A stretch of DNA of 64,000 nucleotides, from contig CAMVLT010000011.1 of assembly GCA_947168395.1 (NCBI GenBank), positions 20,500 through 84,499 of the forward strand, read 5' to 3'. Shown here piece by piece: positions 5,662 to 14,557 of this stretch. The stretch is from an uncultured Prevotellaceae bacterium (GTDB taxonomy: Bacteria > Bacteroidota > Bacteroidia > Bacteroidales > Bacteroidaceae). The notes beneath the pieces were generated by a model. It had not been told where the DNA came from. It searched no databases and saw only the letters and a program-made list of their open reading frames with translations. The translations under genes were made by a program, and so were the position numbers. How positions within the stretch are numbered: position 1 is the stretch's first letter; every line of letters starts with the position of its first letter.

Positions 5662-8060
5662 GAACAAGGACATTATTTGTAGTATGTGCGCTTGCCCTGA
5701 TGGCAGCGTGCAGCCAGAAACAGAGTGTGGTGCAGGTGCCCGTGTCGAAGATTGACGTGGAGCAGCTGAACCAGAAGATTGACTACGACATGGACGTATC
5801 GGGACTCAGCCTCGCCGACCTGCGCGTGCTGCGAAATGCCCCTGCTGCTCGGCAGGGCTACCCGTTCAAGGATGCCTACCTGCGCGGCATTTATGGCAGT
5901 ACGACGTGGTACGACTCGCTGATGTACGTGTTCGACGAGACAGTAGATTTCAGCAGCGTCAAGGAGCGCGAAGGCGAATCGTGGCGCGACTACTACTACC
6001 GTGCCAGCGACGAGGTGGGTGCCGTGAAGTACACCAGCGAGGAACAGGCATTCATGAAACGCCTGAAGGCCCGTGAGGAAGAACTGCTGAAGCAGAACTT
6101 CGACGTAGCCGACGGACTGCGGGTGAACGTGGCCAACCTGGTCAACCCCACCCAGTTGTCGGACTTCGACCCACAGTTGTGCCAGCAGCTGGCACAGAAC
6201 GGCTTTGCCATTGTGCCGGGCGAGAACGAGCAGCTGTTCCACGTCTACGAGCAGAACGACTACCGCCAGTTCCCCTCGTTTGTGACCACCGACCTTTTCC
6301 TACAGCTCTACCACCTCTACTTCGACTGCATGCTGCGCGAGTTGGAGGAACAAAAGTTGGACTCGCTGGTGCGCCTGTTCTGCCATGAGTCGCTCCGAGC
6401 GTTCACGGTGAAGCAGTACGACCAGGACGGCGGACTCGACACTCTGGCCGCCATGACCTGGCTCAACACCTATTTTACGGTGGCCAGCGCCCTTATCCAT
6501 GAAAAGGAACCCGTAGGCAATGCTGACGCTCAGCACGAATACCGGCAGGTGATGAAGAGCGAGGACGACATATCCACGTTCTTGGGCTATGAGGATGCGA
6601 AGTTTGCCTATAGCCTGTTCCGCCCACGTGGCCACTATACGCGTAACAGCACCCTGCAACGCTACTTCCGCACTATGATGTGGCTGCAGACCGTTCCTTT
6701 CCAGACCGACCGCCCCTTCGACATGTTCAAGGTTGCGCTGCTGGCCCGGGAAGTCTACTACAACACGAGACTCAGCGCACTCTACAAGCAACTCACCCAG
6801 CCCTTGGACTGGCTCATGGGAATGCCCGACGACGTGAGTATAGCGCAGGTGGGCGAACTGTTGCACGAAATGGCAACGGATGACCTCGATCCAAACGAAT
6901 TGGGAAAGCGAATTGACGGGATAGCCGACAAGCAAACCCGCCTGCGACCCAAGTTCCAGCACACCAGCCGCAACAAGGTACGCCTGATGCCCCAGCGCTA
7001 CCAGCCCGATGCCGAGGTGCTGCAGGAGATGGTGGACTACGACGGCAAACCCACCCAGCGTGCTACGCCGAAGGGATTAGACGTGTTTGCCGCCTTGGGA
7101 GTCAGTGCCGCCGAGCAACTGCTGATGGAGGAAGGGCAGGCATGGAAAGGATTCAAGCCTACGCTGGAAAGGATGAAGCAGCGCATGGGCGAGATAGACT
7201 GGCAGCAGACCATTTCCACACAGTGGATGCAGACGCTGACGACACTTGACAACAAGGAACAGGACACCCACTTGCCTTACTTCATGGTAACGCCTGAGTG
7301 GGACTGCAAGAACCTGAACGCCGCCTTAGCCTCGTGGGCCGAACTGAAGCACGACGCCATTCTCTACGCCAAGCAGCCGATGGGAGCCGAGTGCGGCGGT
7401 GCTGGGCCTCCCGACCCCGTGGTGAAGGGCTACGTGGAGCCGAACACAGCTTTCTGGAAGAAGGCCATCGAACTGCTTGACAACACCCATAAACTGCTGA
7501 AAGAGCAGAATATGCTGACCGAGAAGATAGCCAACGCTACTCAGCGCATCAGCGAAGAAGCGCAGTTCCTGTTGCGCATCAGTGAGAAGGAACTGGCTGG
7601 CAAACTGCCCACCGACGAGGAGATGGACCAGCTGAAGTGCATTGGTGCCACGTTCGAGAACATCTCGCTTGACCTTATCCGCGAGCCTGACCAGTACCTC
7701 ATGGGTTGGGACGACGTGCAGGGCACCGACCGCCGTGTGGCCTTGGTAGCCGACGTCTATACGGCCAATGCCGACAACAACCCGAAGAAGTCGATACTCT
7801 ACGAGGCCGTGGGCGATGCCGACGAAATCTATGTTGTGGTCGAGATAGGCGGCTACCTCTACCTGACCCGTGGTGCCGTGCTGAGCTATCGTGAGTTTAC
7901 ACAGCCCCTCGGCCAGCAGCGGCTGACTGACGAGGAGTGGCAGCAGGAGCTGAAGCAGCAGCCCCGCAAGGGCGTGCCCGAATGGATGGACCGCATCATC
8001 GTGCCCTTGAAGCAGAAGAAGATAGTGAATGAGGAGTTTTTCTATAGCTCTGGCTGTTAG
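5658..8060 (+). CDS. DUF3160-family lipoprotein
   Basis: An 800-residue lipoprotein with signal MRTRTLFVVCALALMAAC; the lipobox Cys is residue 19. The body matches DUF3160, with the conserved FVTTDLFLQLYHLYFDCML stretch near residue 207 and a long helical C-terminal half. DUF3160 proteins are surface or periplasmic lipoproteins of unknown activity. It overlaps the preceding gene by 4 nt and the CapA-family gene by 32 nt, so the three are probably one operon. Confidence 0.85.
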   Translation: MRTRTLFVVCALALMAACSQKQSVVQVPVSKIDVEQLNQKIDYDMDVSGLSLADLRVLRNAPAARQGYPFKDAYLRGIYGSTTWYDSLMYVFDETVDFSSVKEREGESWRDYYYRASDEVGAVKYTSEEQAFMKRLKAREEELLKQNFDVADGLRVNVANLVNPTQLSDFDPQLCQQLAQNGFAIVPGENEQLFHVYEQNDYRQFPSFVTTDLFLQLYHLYFDCMLRELEEQKLDSLVRLFCHESLRAFTVKQYDQDGGLDTLAAMTWLNTYFTVASALIHEKEPVGNADAQHEYRQVMKSEDDISTFLGYEDAKFAYSLFRPRGHYTRNSTLQRYFRTMMWLQTVPFQTDRPFDMFKVALLAREVYYNTRLSALYKQLTQPLDWLMGMPDDVSIAQVGELLHEMATDDLDPNELGKRIDGIADKQTRLRPKFQHTSRNKVRLMPQRYQPDAEVLQEMVDYDGKPTQRATPKGLDVFAALGVSAAEQLLMEEGQAWKGFKPTLERMKQRMGEIDWQQTISTQWMQTLTTLDNKEQDTHLPYFMVTPEWDCKNLNAALASWAELKHDAILYAKQPMGAECGGAGPPDPVVKGYVEPNTAFWKKAIELLDNTHKLLKEQNMLTEKIANATQRISEEAQFLLRISEKELAGKLPTDEEMDQLKCIGATFENISLDLIREPDQYLMGWDDVQGTDRRVALVADVYTANADNNPKKSILYEAVGDADEIYVVVEIGGYLYLTRGAVLSYREFTQPLGQQRLTDEEWQQELKQQPRKGVPEWMDRIIVPLKQKKIVNEEFFYSSGC

Positions 8061-8910
8061 CCTGACGGTGGTGCTGACGGGCGACATTCTGCTGGATCGT
8101 GGGGTGCGGCAGGTGATTGAGCGTCGTGGTGCCGACCACCTCTTTTCACCAGGTGTCGACTCCGTGCTGTCCAGCGCCCAGGTTGTTGTCGGCAACTTGG
8201 AGTGCCCGGCAACCAAGATAGAGGCACCCGTCTTCAAGCGGTTTATCTTCAGGGGTGAGCCAGAATGGCTCCAGACCCTGCACCGCCACGGCTTCACCCA
8301 CTTGAATCTGGCCAACAACCACTCCATAGACCAAGGACGAGAGGGGCTGATGGACACACGCCGCAACATCCAGCGGGCGGGCATGGTGCCCATCGGTGCT
8401 GGAGCCACGATGAACGAAGCCGTCCAGCCCGTGCTGTTGGCTGAAAGTCCGCGCCGTGTCTATTTGGTGCCCTCCCTGCGGTTAGCACTCGAAAACTATG
8501 CCTATCTGCCCGACCAGCCTTGCGTTAGCCAGGAGCCAATGGACTCGCTGTTGGAGCGTGTACGTATGCTGAAGCGGGCCGACAGCACCGCCATCGTCAT
8601 TGCGTCGCTGCATTGGGGTGGTGAGCACACGCTCCAGCCAGTGCCCCGCCAGCGTGTGGAAGCCCATCAGCTGATTATGGCTGGTGCCGACGTCATCGTG
8701 TGTCACCATACCCACACGCTGCAGACCATTGAGGAGTTTCGCGGCAAGAAGATATACTACAGCATAGGCAACTTCATTTTCGACCAGGCGAAGCCCCTGA
8801 ACAGCCGTGCCTGCATGGTGCGCTTGAACATCAAACGGGACGGTTTCACCGTGGAAACCGTCCCGATAGAGATACGTCATTGCGTGCCTTGGGTTCAGAC
8901 GGCGCTGTAG
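8029..8910 (+). CDS. CapA-family (PGA_cap) metallophosphoesterase-like protein
   Basis: A 293-residue member of the CapA/PgsA family associated with poly-gamma-glutamate capsule formation. Visible motifs are TGDILLDRG near residue 18, GNLECPAT near residue 56, NLANNHSIDQGREGL near residue 93, SLHWGGEH near residue 196 and CHHTHTLQ near residue 225, the metal-site residues of the calcineurin-like fold. The first 17 residues are hydrophobic and could be a signal anchor. It starts inside the DUF3160 gene. No PgsB/C-like genes are near, so a capsule role is not supported here. Its last 16 nt overlap the convergent small gene. Confidence 0.85.
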   Translation: MRSFSIALAVSLTVVLTGDILLDRGVRQVIERRGADHLFSPGVDSVLSSAQVVVGNLECPATKIEAPVFKRFIFRGEPEWLQTLHRHGFTHLNLANNHSIDQGREGLMDTRRNIQRAGMVPIGAGATMNEAVQPVLLAESPRRVYLVPSLRLALENYAYLPDQPCVSQEPMDSLLERVRMLKRADSTAIVIASLHWGGEHTLQPVPRQRVEAHQLIMAGADVIVCHHTHTLQTIEEFRGKKIYYSIGNFIFDQAKPLNSRACMVRLNIKRDGFTVETVPIEIRHCVPWVQTAL

Positions 8911-9113
8911 CCCGTAGTGGCAATAGTGCGTATCACGTCTTTGATGTTCAGTTCGTGGAAACCGTTCTGCTCCAAGGCCTTACGGTTCTGGTCGAGCACA
9001 GCCTGTTCCTGCTCATTGTTTTCGTAGGTTACGTACTTTCCCTTAGCCTCGGCGATGCACCAACCTACAAGTGCTACGACGATGAAGGCTACAAATGCGA
9101 TGATAGTTGTCAT
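8895..9113 (-). CDS. Small single-span membrane protein
   Basis: A 72-residue protein starting MTTIIAFVAFIVVALVGWCIAEAKGK, with one N-terminal membrane helix followed by a charged tail (YVTYENNEQEQAVLDQNRKALEQ). I chose the ATG at 9113; a TTG at 9137 would lie inside the promoter box. The function is unknown. The tail NGFHELNIKDVIRTIATTGYSAV might be a binding segment. It overlaps the convergent CapA gene by 16 nt. Confidence 0.6.
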   Translation of the reverse strand: MTTIIAFVAFIVVALVGWCIAEAKGKYVTYENNEQEQAVLDQNRKALEQNGFHELNIKDVIRTIATTGYSAV

Positions 9114-9134
9114 AGTTTCTTCTGGTTTTTGCTG

Positions 9135-9142
9135 CAAAGATA
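9135..9142 (-). promoter_or_regulatory. -7 box for the small membrane protein
   Basis: TATCTTTG on the minus strand, 21 nt before the ATG at 9113, which gives a very short leader. Confidence 0.7.
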
Positions 9143-9209
9143 GTGCAAATCAGCAGAAACGCCAAATTTATTTGAATTTATTTGCATTTCCGTGGGGCTG
9201 ACACGGCCA

Positions 9210-10724
9210 TTATTTGTAGTTTTCCATCATGTCGAGCAGGTTGGCGCGATAGTTGTGAGGGTCGAAGCTGAGGCCTTGCTTGACCAGATTCTTAGCCATC
9301 GTGATGGTGGCGTCGCCCTTGTGGGGAGAGTTGCGCATCATCATGCCGTAGGCAGCGATGCCAGCAGCGAAGTAGAACTCCGTAGAGGGTTCTCCCCAGA
9401 TCTTCTCCCTGAGTACCTGCACCTTCAGCGGTCGGCTGCTGTCGGTGAGCGACTTCTTATAACGGCAGTCGAAAGTGACAATGGGCGGGTTCGAAGCATC
9501 CTTATTCCACATTTCGGGCTTGGTCACAATCTCGTAGAGGGCAGTGATGGTTTGGCCTGCGCCAATCTCGCCAGCATCCTTCTTGTCGTCCTCGAAGTCC
9601 TCATTGCTCATGACGCGGTTCTCGTAGCCGATGAGACGGTACTCGCTGATGAGGTCGCTGTTGAAGGTAACCTGGCACTTGGCATCGTTGGCAACGCTGA
9701 CGAACTGGTTACGCTCGTGGACGAAGACCTTCATCATCTCGTCCTCGCAGTCGATGTAGTGGTAGGTGCCATTGCCCGTATTGCTGATTTTCTCCATCAT
9801 GGCATCGTTCAGGTTGCCCATGCCGAAGCCGAGGCAGGTCATGTAGATGCCTTTGCGGGCGTAGCTCTCCACCATTTCCACCAGAGCGTCGGTACTGGTG
9901 ACGCCCACGTTGAAGTCGCCGTCGGTGCCCAGGATGATGCGGTTGTTGCACTTGGGGTCGTAGTTGGCCAGCGCCTCCTCGTAGGCCATCTTCAGCGCTT
10001 CGCCGCCGTTGGTGCAGCCTTCGGCAGATAGTTGGCTGATAGCCTTTTTGATTTTGCTTGCCTCACGGACGGGAGTGGATTCCAACAACTTCTGGACTTC
10101 GCCTGAGTAGGTGATGAGCGAGATGCGGTCGTCAGGATTCAGCTGGTAGAGCAGTTCCGTGAGTCCCCGTTTCAGCAGGTCCAGCTTGTCGTTGCTGGCC
10201 ATTGAGCCAGACACATCGACGAGGAATACGAAGTTGGCACGTGGCGATTCGTCAGCCGTCAGCTCCCGTCCCTTGAGGCCTAAGCGCAGCAGCAGGTGCT
10301 CCTCGTTCCAGGGACAGCGTCCCACCTCGGCATTGATGGCTACCTTCTCGTCGCCCTTCGGCGAGGGATAGTCAAATGTAAAGTAGTTGAGGAACTCCTC
10401 GATGCGCACGCAGGCAGGTTCGACGTCGTAGTCGTTGGCCAGATAGCGACGCACGATGGCATACGAGGCACCATCGGCATCGACGGAGAAGGTGGATACG
10501 GGTTCGTCAGCGGTCTTGACGAAGGGATTGTCGGCAAACGCTTCAAACTTGTTGCTGTCAGTAGGAACCTTCTGCCCCTCAAGAGCCAGTTTCGCGACGT
10601 CATTGGAATTGTAGGTCTGTAGTGCTTCCAGATCACCGCTTTCGTTGGTTGTGGAACAGCCTGCCATCAGCAGGCTCATGGCTGCTAAGCCGAGACTCAG
10701 ATAGTTTTTTTTCATTGTTCTCAT
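9210..10724 (-). CDS. VWA-domain lipoprotein (YfbK-like)
   Basis: A 504-residue lipoprotein; lipobox LLMAGC puts the Cys at residue 22 when counted from the ATG at 10724. The ATG at 10712 (MKKNYL) is an equally good start. An N-terminal von Willebrand-associated region precedes a VWA domain with a metal-binding MIDAS motif, DVSGSMAS near residue 169. The C-terminal region matches DUF3520 of the YfbK family (CRYKKSLTDSSRPLKV). VWA lipoproteins of this type are thought to bind partners at the cell envelope through a divalent metal. It is divergent from the lipoprotein at 10882. Confidence 0.85.
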   Translation of the reverse strand: MRTMKKNYLSLGLAAMSLLMAGCSTTNESGDLEALQTYNSNDVAKLALEGQKVPTDSNKFEAFADNPFVKTADEPVSTFSVDADGASYAIVRRYLANDYDVEPACVRIEEFLNYFTFDYPSPKGDEKVAINAEVGRCPWNEEHLLLRLGLKGRELTADESPRANFVFLVDVSGSMASNDKLDLLKRGLTELLYQLNPDDRISLITYSGEVQKLLESTPVREASKIKKAISQLSAEGCTNGGEALKMAYEEALANYDPKCNNRIILGTDGDFNVGVTSTDALVEMVESYARKGIYMTCLGFGMGNLNDAMMEKISNTGNGTYHYIDCEDEMMKVFVHERNQFVSVANDAKCQVTFNSDLISEYRLIGYENRVMSNEDFEDDKKDAGEIGAGQTITALYEIVTKPEMWNKDASNPPIVTFDCRYKKSLTDSSRPLKVQVLREKIWGEPSTEFYFAAGIAAYGMMMRNSPHKGDATITMAKNLVKQGLSFDPHNYRANLLDMMENYK

Positions 10725-10778
10725 TGCTTTTAGTGGTTTTACTTGTTGTTCTCTGTCATTGAAACGACGGAGTGGGGC

Positions 10779-10845
10779 AAATCCTGCACTTGGGCGGCTT
10801 AAAAAGTGTTAATGAAGAAAAATCTGGCTCCGAAGTGCAAGATTT
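10779..10845. promoter_or_regulatory. Inverted repeat in the divergent promoter region
   Basis: AAATCCTGCACTTGGG (10779-10794) and the reverse complement of 10830-10845 (AAATCTTGCACTTCGG) agree at 14 of 16 positions, 35 nt apart. The dyad sits between the divergent genes at 10724 and 10882 and could bind a regulator serving either side. Confidence 0.45.
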
Positions 10846-10881
10846 CGCTTTTTCTCCGTTATATAAGAAAAAGGTGTAAGC

Positions 10882-11508
10882 ATGAAGAAGATAAAAAGTA
10901 AGTTTGGCCTGATGGCCTTGTTAGTGGCCTGCATGCTGACGGCGTGCAGCGAAGGTAATGATGAATCAATGGCTGATATGCAGATGAATAATGCGAAAGC
11001 TGACGTTCAAAGCGCAGTCTTTGAGGGCGAGTGGACTATCGACAAAGAGGTGGTAGATACGGCTCGCTTAGAGGTGTCTTCTGTACTGAAGTTGAGGCTG
11101 CCGGAGGAATATCTGATGTGGTCCTGCTTTGAGAAAGAAATGCTGTCAAGTATCTGGCCTGGCCACTTTGAGCTCAAAGGGCTGCCAGTAATGCTTATGC
11201 TCAGGAGCCAAGGCTACACGAGCGAGACAAATTTCTCCTCCATCGTCACCTCAGCCGAAGACGACAACGGGATGATGCTCAACTTTCCTGTTTGCTTCTT
11301 TGTCGACATTGACGGCATAAGCCATCGTGTCGACGTGCTTTCTGACGAACAAGCCACCGCCGTCTACAGGAACGGCAACGGGATGTGGACATTAGGAATA
11401 CCCGTTAGCAGCTACCACATCGTCAATTTGGAGACCTTGGAGGAGGGACAACGCACACCCCACTTGCCCTTCACCTTATATTATAACACGACAAAACGAA
11501 TCAGATAG
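10882..11508 (+). CDS. Hypothetical lipoprotein upstream of an ECF sigma operon
   Basis: A 208-residue lipoprotein with signal MKKIKSKFGLMALLVACML and lipobox LTAC (Cys about residue 22). I do not recognise a family. The mature part is predicted mixed alpha/beta, with WPGHFELKGLPVMLML and HRVDVLSDEQATAVY. The ECF sigma factor begins 6 nt after its stop, so the two are probably in one transcript, and this protein may be part of the signal sensed. Confidence 0.6.
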   Translation: MKKIKSKFGLMALLVACMLTACSEGNDESMADMQMNNAKADVQSAVFEGEWTIDKEVVDTARLEVSSVLKLRLPEEYLMWSCFEKEMLSSIWPGHFELKGLPVMLMLRSQGYTSETNFSSIVTSAEDDNGMMLNFPVCFFVDIDGISHRVDVLSDEQATAVYRNGNGMWTLGIPVSSYHIVNLETLEEGQRTPHLPFTLYYNTTKRIR

Positions 11509-11514
11509 CGGAAG

Positions 11515-12060
11515 GTGGAGACAGAACTGCAGCTGTTGGAGGCAATACGCAGCGGAGAGCGGGAGGCCCTGCGGCGGCTCTACGACCGCTATTCGGGCTA
11601 TGCTATGGCCATCGGGCTGCGCTACCTGCCAGAGGGCGACGAGGTGCGTGACGTGTTGCAGGACAGTTTTGTGAGGATCCTCACCTCCATCGGCCAGTTC
11701 AACTATCACGGCGAAGGGTCGCTGAAGTCGTGGGTGAGCAGAATCGTCAGCAACCGCTCCGTTGACTATCTGCGTGAGCACCAGCGGTTTATGGTGGTGA
11801 GTGACATCCCCGATGAGCCTGACGAGCAGGAAGAGCCTGACGTGGGAGGGGTGCCGCCCGACGTGCTGACGAAGATGATAGGACGGCTGCCCGTCAACTA
11901 CCGCATGGTGCTTAACCTCTACGTCTTCGAGCAGCGGAGCCACCGCGAGATTGCCCAGCTGTTGGACATCAAGGAGAGTACCTCCTCCTCGCTGTTCTTC
12001 AGGGCGAAGAAGATGCTGGCAAGGATGATTAAAGACTACATCAACAAGCAAAGAATATGA
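11515..12060 (+). CDS. ECF RNA polymerase sigma factor
   Basis: 181 residues with sigma region 2 (LRRLYDRYSGYAMAIGLRYL...VLQDSFVRILTSIGQF, with a trailing YHGEGSLKSWVSRIVSN) and region 4 (LPVNYRMVLNLYVFEQRSHREIAQLLDIKESTSSSLFFRAKKML). The start is a GTG at 11515 preceded by GGAAG. The stop overlaps the start of its membrane-spanning partner (ATGA), as expected for a sigma/anti-sigma pair. A 15-codon remnant of a paralogue is at the left window edge. Confidence 0.9.
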   Translation: METELQLLEAIRSGEREALRRLYDRYSGYAMAIGLRYLPEGDEVRDVLQDSFVRILTSIGQFNYHGEGSLKSWVSRIVSNRSVDYLREHQRFMVVSDIPDEPDEQEEPDVGGVPPDVLTKMIGRLPVNYRMVLNLYVFEQRSHREIAQLLDIKESTSSSLFFRAKKMLARMIKDYINKQRI

Positions 12061-13205
12061 AACAGGACCCATGGATAGAACAACTGCGCGAGAAGCTGGC
12101 CGACTACGAGACGCCAGCTCCAGAGGGCGCATGGGCTGAGATTGAGGCTGCCCTTCAGCAGCAGTCGATGCCGCAGCGGTCCCGTTTCGTGGCTTTGCGG
12201 CGCTGGGCGGTGGCTGCGTCTGTGGCAGCTTTGATGATAGGTGGGGGCTATCTCTGGTGGAGCCAGCGTGAAGAGCCGATAGTGACAGACGAAAGCCAGA
12301 AGGTAGCGGCGCAGCCCACGCTCGCAATGGCGCATCCACTTCCACCAAGTAACAAACAGAAAACGACCTCTCAGCCTATTGAAAATATACAGACCCCACC
12401 CCCAACCCCTCCCCTTGAAGAGAGGGAAGAGGTGGAGGAAGAGTCTGCAACCTCAGCTGAGCCTCAGTCAATAGACCATTTCATCGCCAAAGAGCGGGAC
12501 TATCAGGTAACAAAACTGCCTGTAAAGAAGCGGAGAAAGTCGCCCGTCGTCAGCCTATATGCGATGAACGGGATGGGGGCACAGAACAGCCGCAACGGGG
12601 TGGAGATGGCTGGGGCGCTGGCCAAGCAATACTGGGAAACCTACGAGCACAGCAATTTCGCATCGGCCAGGGGCTACGAACCCATCTATCTGACGGGCTA
12701 CGAGGAGCGCGAGCATCACCATCAGCCCTTCATCTGCGGCCTCTCGCTGAGCTATCCGTTGACGGAGCGACTGTCGCTGACGACGGGTGTGGTCTATACG
12801 AAGCTCAGCTCGGACTTCACTCAAGTGATGCGCAGTCAGAAGATAGAGCAGGAGCAGACGCTCCACTACATTGGCGTGCCCCTCAGTCTGAGCTACAGGG
12901 TCTGGGCGTATCAGGGCTTCAGGACCTACCTGTCGGCTGGGGCGAAGGCCGACTGGAACGTGAAGACCCACTTGGTGACGGAGGGTGTCACCCAGGAGCT
13001 GCCCAAGGATCGCCTGCAATGGTCGCTGAACGGCAGCCTTGGCGTGCAGTACGACGTTGTGCCCCAATTGGGACTTTACGTGGAGCCAGGCGTGAGCTGG
13101 TATCCCGATAATGGCAGCCTGCTGAGGAATTATTTTAAGGATAAGCCCCTGAATTTCAACGTACAAATGGGCCTTCGTCTGACATTTACGAAAAAAAAGT
13201 TGTAG
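12057..13205 (+). CDS. Putative anti-sigma/outer-membrane beta-barrel fusion, second copy
   Basis: A 382-residue paralogue of the 46-1281 protein. The N-terminal block is conserved (LREKLADYETPAPEGAWAEI), with one membrane helix near residues 45-65, a proline-rich linker, and a C-terminal set of beta strands (about residues 225-382). The linker contains a copy of the GC-rich palindrome (about residues 112-123, TPPPTPPLEERE) where the paralogue instead has a collagen-like stretch downstream. I infer that it controls the overlapping ECF sigma factor, with the barrel or beta domain receiving an outer signal. Confidence 0.6.
   Translation: MKQDPWIEQLREKLADYETPAPEGAWAEIEAALQQQSMPQRSRFVALRRWAVAASVAALMIGGGYLWWSQREEPIVTDESQKVAAQPTLAMAHPLPPSNKQKTTSQPIENIQTPPPTPPLEEREEVEEESATSAEPQSIDHFIAKERDYQVTKLPVKKRRKSPVVSLYAMNGMGAQNSRNGVEMAGALAKQYWETYEHSNFASARGYEPIYLTGYEEREHHHQPFICGLSLSYPLTERLSLTTGVVYTKLSSDFTQVMRSQKIEQEQTLHYIGVPLSLSYRVWAYQGFRTYLSAGAKADWNVKTHLVTEGVTQELPKDRLQWSLNGSLGVQYDVVPQLGLYVEPGVSWYPDNGSLLRNYFKDKPLNFNVQMGLRLTFTKKKL
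12393..12426 (+). repeat. GC-rich palindromic element, copy 1 (degenerate)
   Basis: CCCACCCCCAACCCCTCCC followed by an imperfect inverted arm (GAAGAGAGGGA). In frame inside the 12057 gene, where it encodes TPPPTPPLEERE. Confidence 0.75.
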
Positions 13206-13222
13206 TTCCGTGTAGTTTTTTG

Positions 13223-13230
13223 TATTTTTG
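13223..13230 (+). promoter_or_regulatory. -7 box for the third ECF sigma gene
   Basis: TATTTTTG, 40 nt before the ATG at 13271, in the gap after the beta-barrel gene. Confidence 0.55.
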
Positions 13231-13270
13231 CCGCGTCTAAAGGGTAAAAGATTCAAAAAACAGAACGACA

Positions 13271-13750
13271 ATGACAACTCAAGAAAGACAGTTTGCGCAA
13301 ATCGTTGCAGAACACAAGAGCACCATCTACACCGTGTGCTACATGTTCTCGCAGGATGCCGACGAGGTGAACGACCTGTTCCAGGAGGTACTCATCCATC
13401 TATGGAAGGGCTTCGACAGCTTCGAGCATCGTAGTGACATCAGGACGTGGATCTACCGCGTTGCCCTCAACACCTGTATCTCTCTCGGCAGGAAGAAGCG
13501 ACGCAGCGCCACAGCCCGGCTGACCATGGACATCAACCTCTTTGAAGACCGCGACGAGGACACCCGCCAGGTGGACATGCTCCACAAGCGCATCTCCAAG
13601 CTCCAGCCCTTCGACCGCGCGATAGTCCTGCTCTGGCTCGAAAACCTCCCTTACGAGGAAATAGGACAGATTGTCGGCATCACAGCCAAGAACGTCAGCG
13701 TCCGCCTGTTTAGAATCAGAGAGCAATTAAAGCAAATGTCAAACGATTAA
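13271..13750 (+). CDS. ECF RNA polymerase sigma factor
   Basis: 159 residues with region 2 (HKSTIYTVCYMFSQDADEVNDLFQEVLIHLWKG...WIYRVALNTC) and region 4 (LPYEEIGQIVGITAKNVSVRLFRIREQLK). It is not closely similar to the 11515 sigma factor. A four-helix membrane protein starts 14 nt downstream and is the likely regulator. Confidence 0.9.
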   Translation: MTTQERQFAQIVAEHKSTIYTVCYMFSQDADEVNDLFQEVLIHLWKGFDSFEHRSDIRTWIYRVALNTCISLGRKKRRSATARLTMDINLFEDRDEDTRQVDMLHKRISKLQPFDRAIVLLWLENLPYEEIGQIVGITAKNVSVRLFRIREQLKQMSND

Positions 13751-13764
13751 AACTTTTACCCATT

Positions 13765-14352
13765 ATGAACAACGATTTCGAATTAGAGAGCATGCGTCAG
13801 CAGATGAACACGCTCAAGAATAAGCTCAATCAGCAGGAGATACTGAACGACCGCGTCATGCGCCGTTCCATGCGCAATGAAGTGAACACCATCACCCGCC
13901 GCTACTACATTATCATGGCCGTTGGATTGTTGATGGTACCTTACGGCTATTGGTGCTTCGTGAAATTGGGTGGCCTCTCCCTCTTCTTCTGGATTGTCAC
14001 CAGCATCTTTATGCTCATCTGTGCAGGTGCCACCTACTACACCTGCCGCAAAATCAACGATCCTAATCTGATGAACCGTAATCTTGTGGAGGCCCGCAAA
14101 AAGGTGGCCAGCGCCAAGAAGTTCGAAGCCGACTGGCTGTTCTTTGGAATTCCTGCCGTTGTTCTGTGGTTTGCTTGGTTCTTGTACGAGTCCTATCAAC
14201 TTCATGGAGACGCCATAGATAACGGATTCTTCTGGGGTGGTTGCATTGGTGGCATCATCGGCGCCATCTGCGGTCTCAGCCTCAACTTCAAGACCCAACG
14301 CCAGTATCAGGCAATCATCGACCAGATAGAGGATATCACGGCTGAAAACTAA
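13765..14352 (+). CDS. Four-helix membrane protein, possible anti-sigma factor
   Basis: A 195-residue protein. Residues 1-47 are charged and helical, likely coiled coil (MRQQMNTLKNKLNQQEILNDRVM). Membrane helices are near residues 49-66, 70-91, 127-145 and 155-173, and the C-terminus is cytoplasmic. Bacteroidales ECF sigma genes are often followed by proteins of this type, so I infer an anti-sigma role from position and topology only. The gene ends 18 nt before a long hairpin at 14371. Confidence 0.5.
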   Translation: MNNDFELESMRQQMNTLKNKLNQQEILNDRVMRRSMRNEVNTITRRYYIIMAVGLLMVPYGYWCFVKLGGLSLFFWIVTSIFMLICAGATYYTCRKINDPNLMNRNLVEARKKVASAKKFEADWLFFGIPAVVLWFAWFLYESYQLHGDAIDNGFFWGGCIGGIIGAICGLSLNFKTQRQYQAIIDQIEDITAEN

Positions 14353-14370
14353 GCCAAAGGAGGGCTCAGA

Positions 14371-14431
14371 GTTTAGGTAGGGTAAACCCACCGTTTAGTT
14401 AGGGTAAACGGTGGGTTTACCCTACTTAAAC
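14371..14431. repeat. REP-like hairpin, locus 2
   Basis: 27-bp arms (14371-14397 and 14405-14431) complementary at 26 positions, with the loop GTTAGGG. The arm contains GTTTAGGTAGGGTAAAC, shared with 39439 and 39635. There is no T-run after it, so it is a weak candidate for intrinsic termination. Confidence 0.85.
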
Positions 14432-14519
14432 TCCAGGGTCTCCTACGGCATAATTCGAAAAACAGCTATCGTCAGACGTTAATTTCTGATAAAAGTTCCG
14501 TTGTTGGCAAAAAAAAGCG

Positions 14520-14527
14520 TACCTTTG
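14520..14527 (+). promoter_or_regulatory. Promoter for tsaB
   Basis: TACCTTTG with an upstream TTGTTGG (14501-14507) in the -33 position. This fixes the tsaB start at 14558 rather than an earlier in-frame codon. Confidence 0.75.
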
Positions 14528-14557
14528 CACCTTATTAAATGTAAGAAACAAAGGATT

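Noticed and set aside
7326..8408. Minus-strand open frame of 360 codons under DUF3160/CapA
   Set aside because: Overlaps two well-supported genes and has no recognisable domain.
14353..14557. Small RNA or riboswitch before tsaB
   Set aside because: The hairpin belongs to the REP-like family, and no known riboswitch core is visible.
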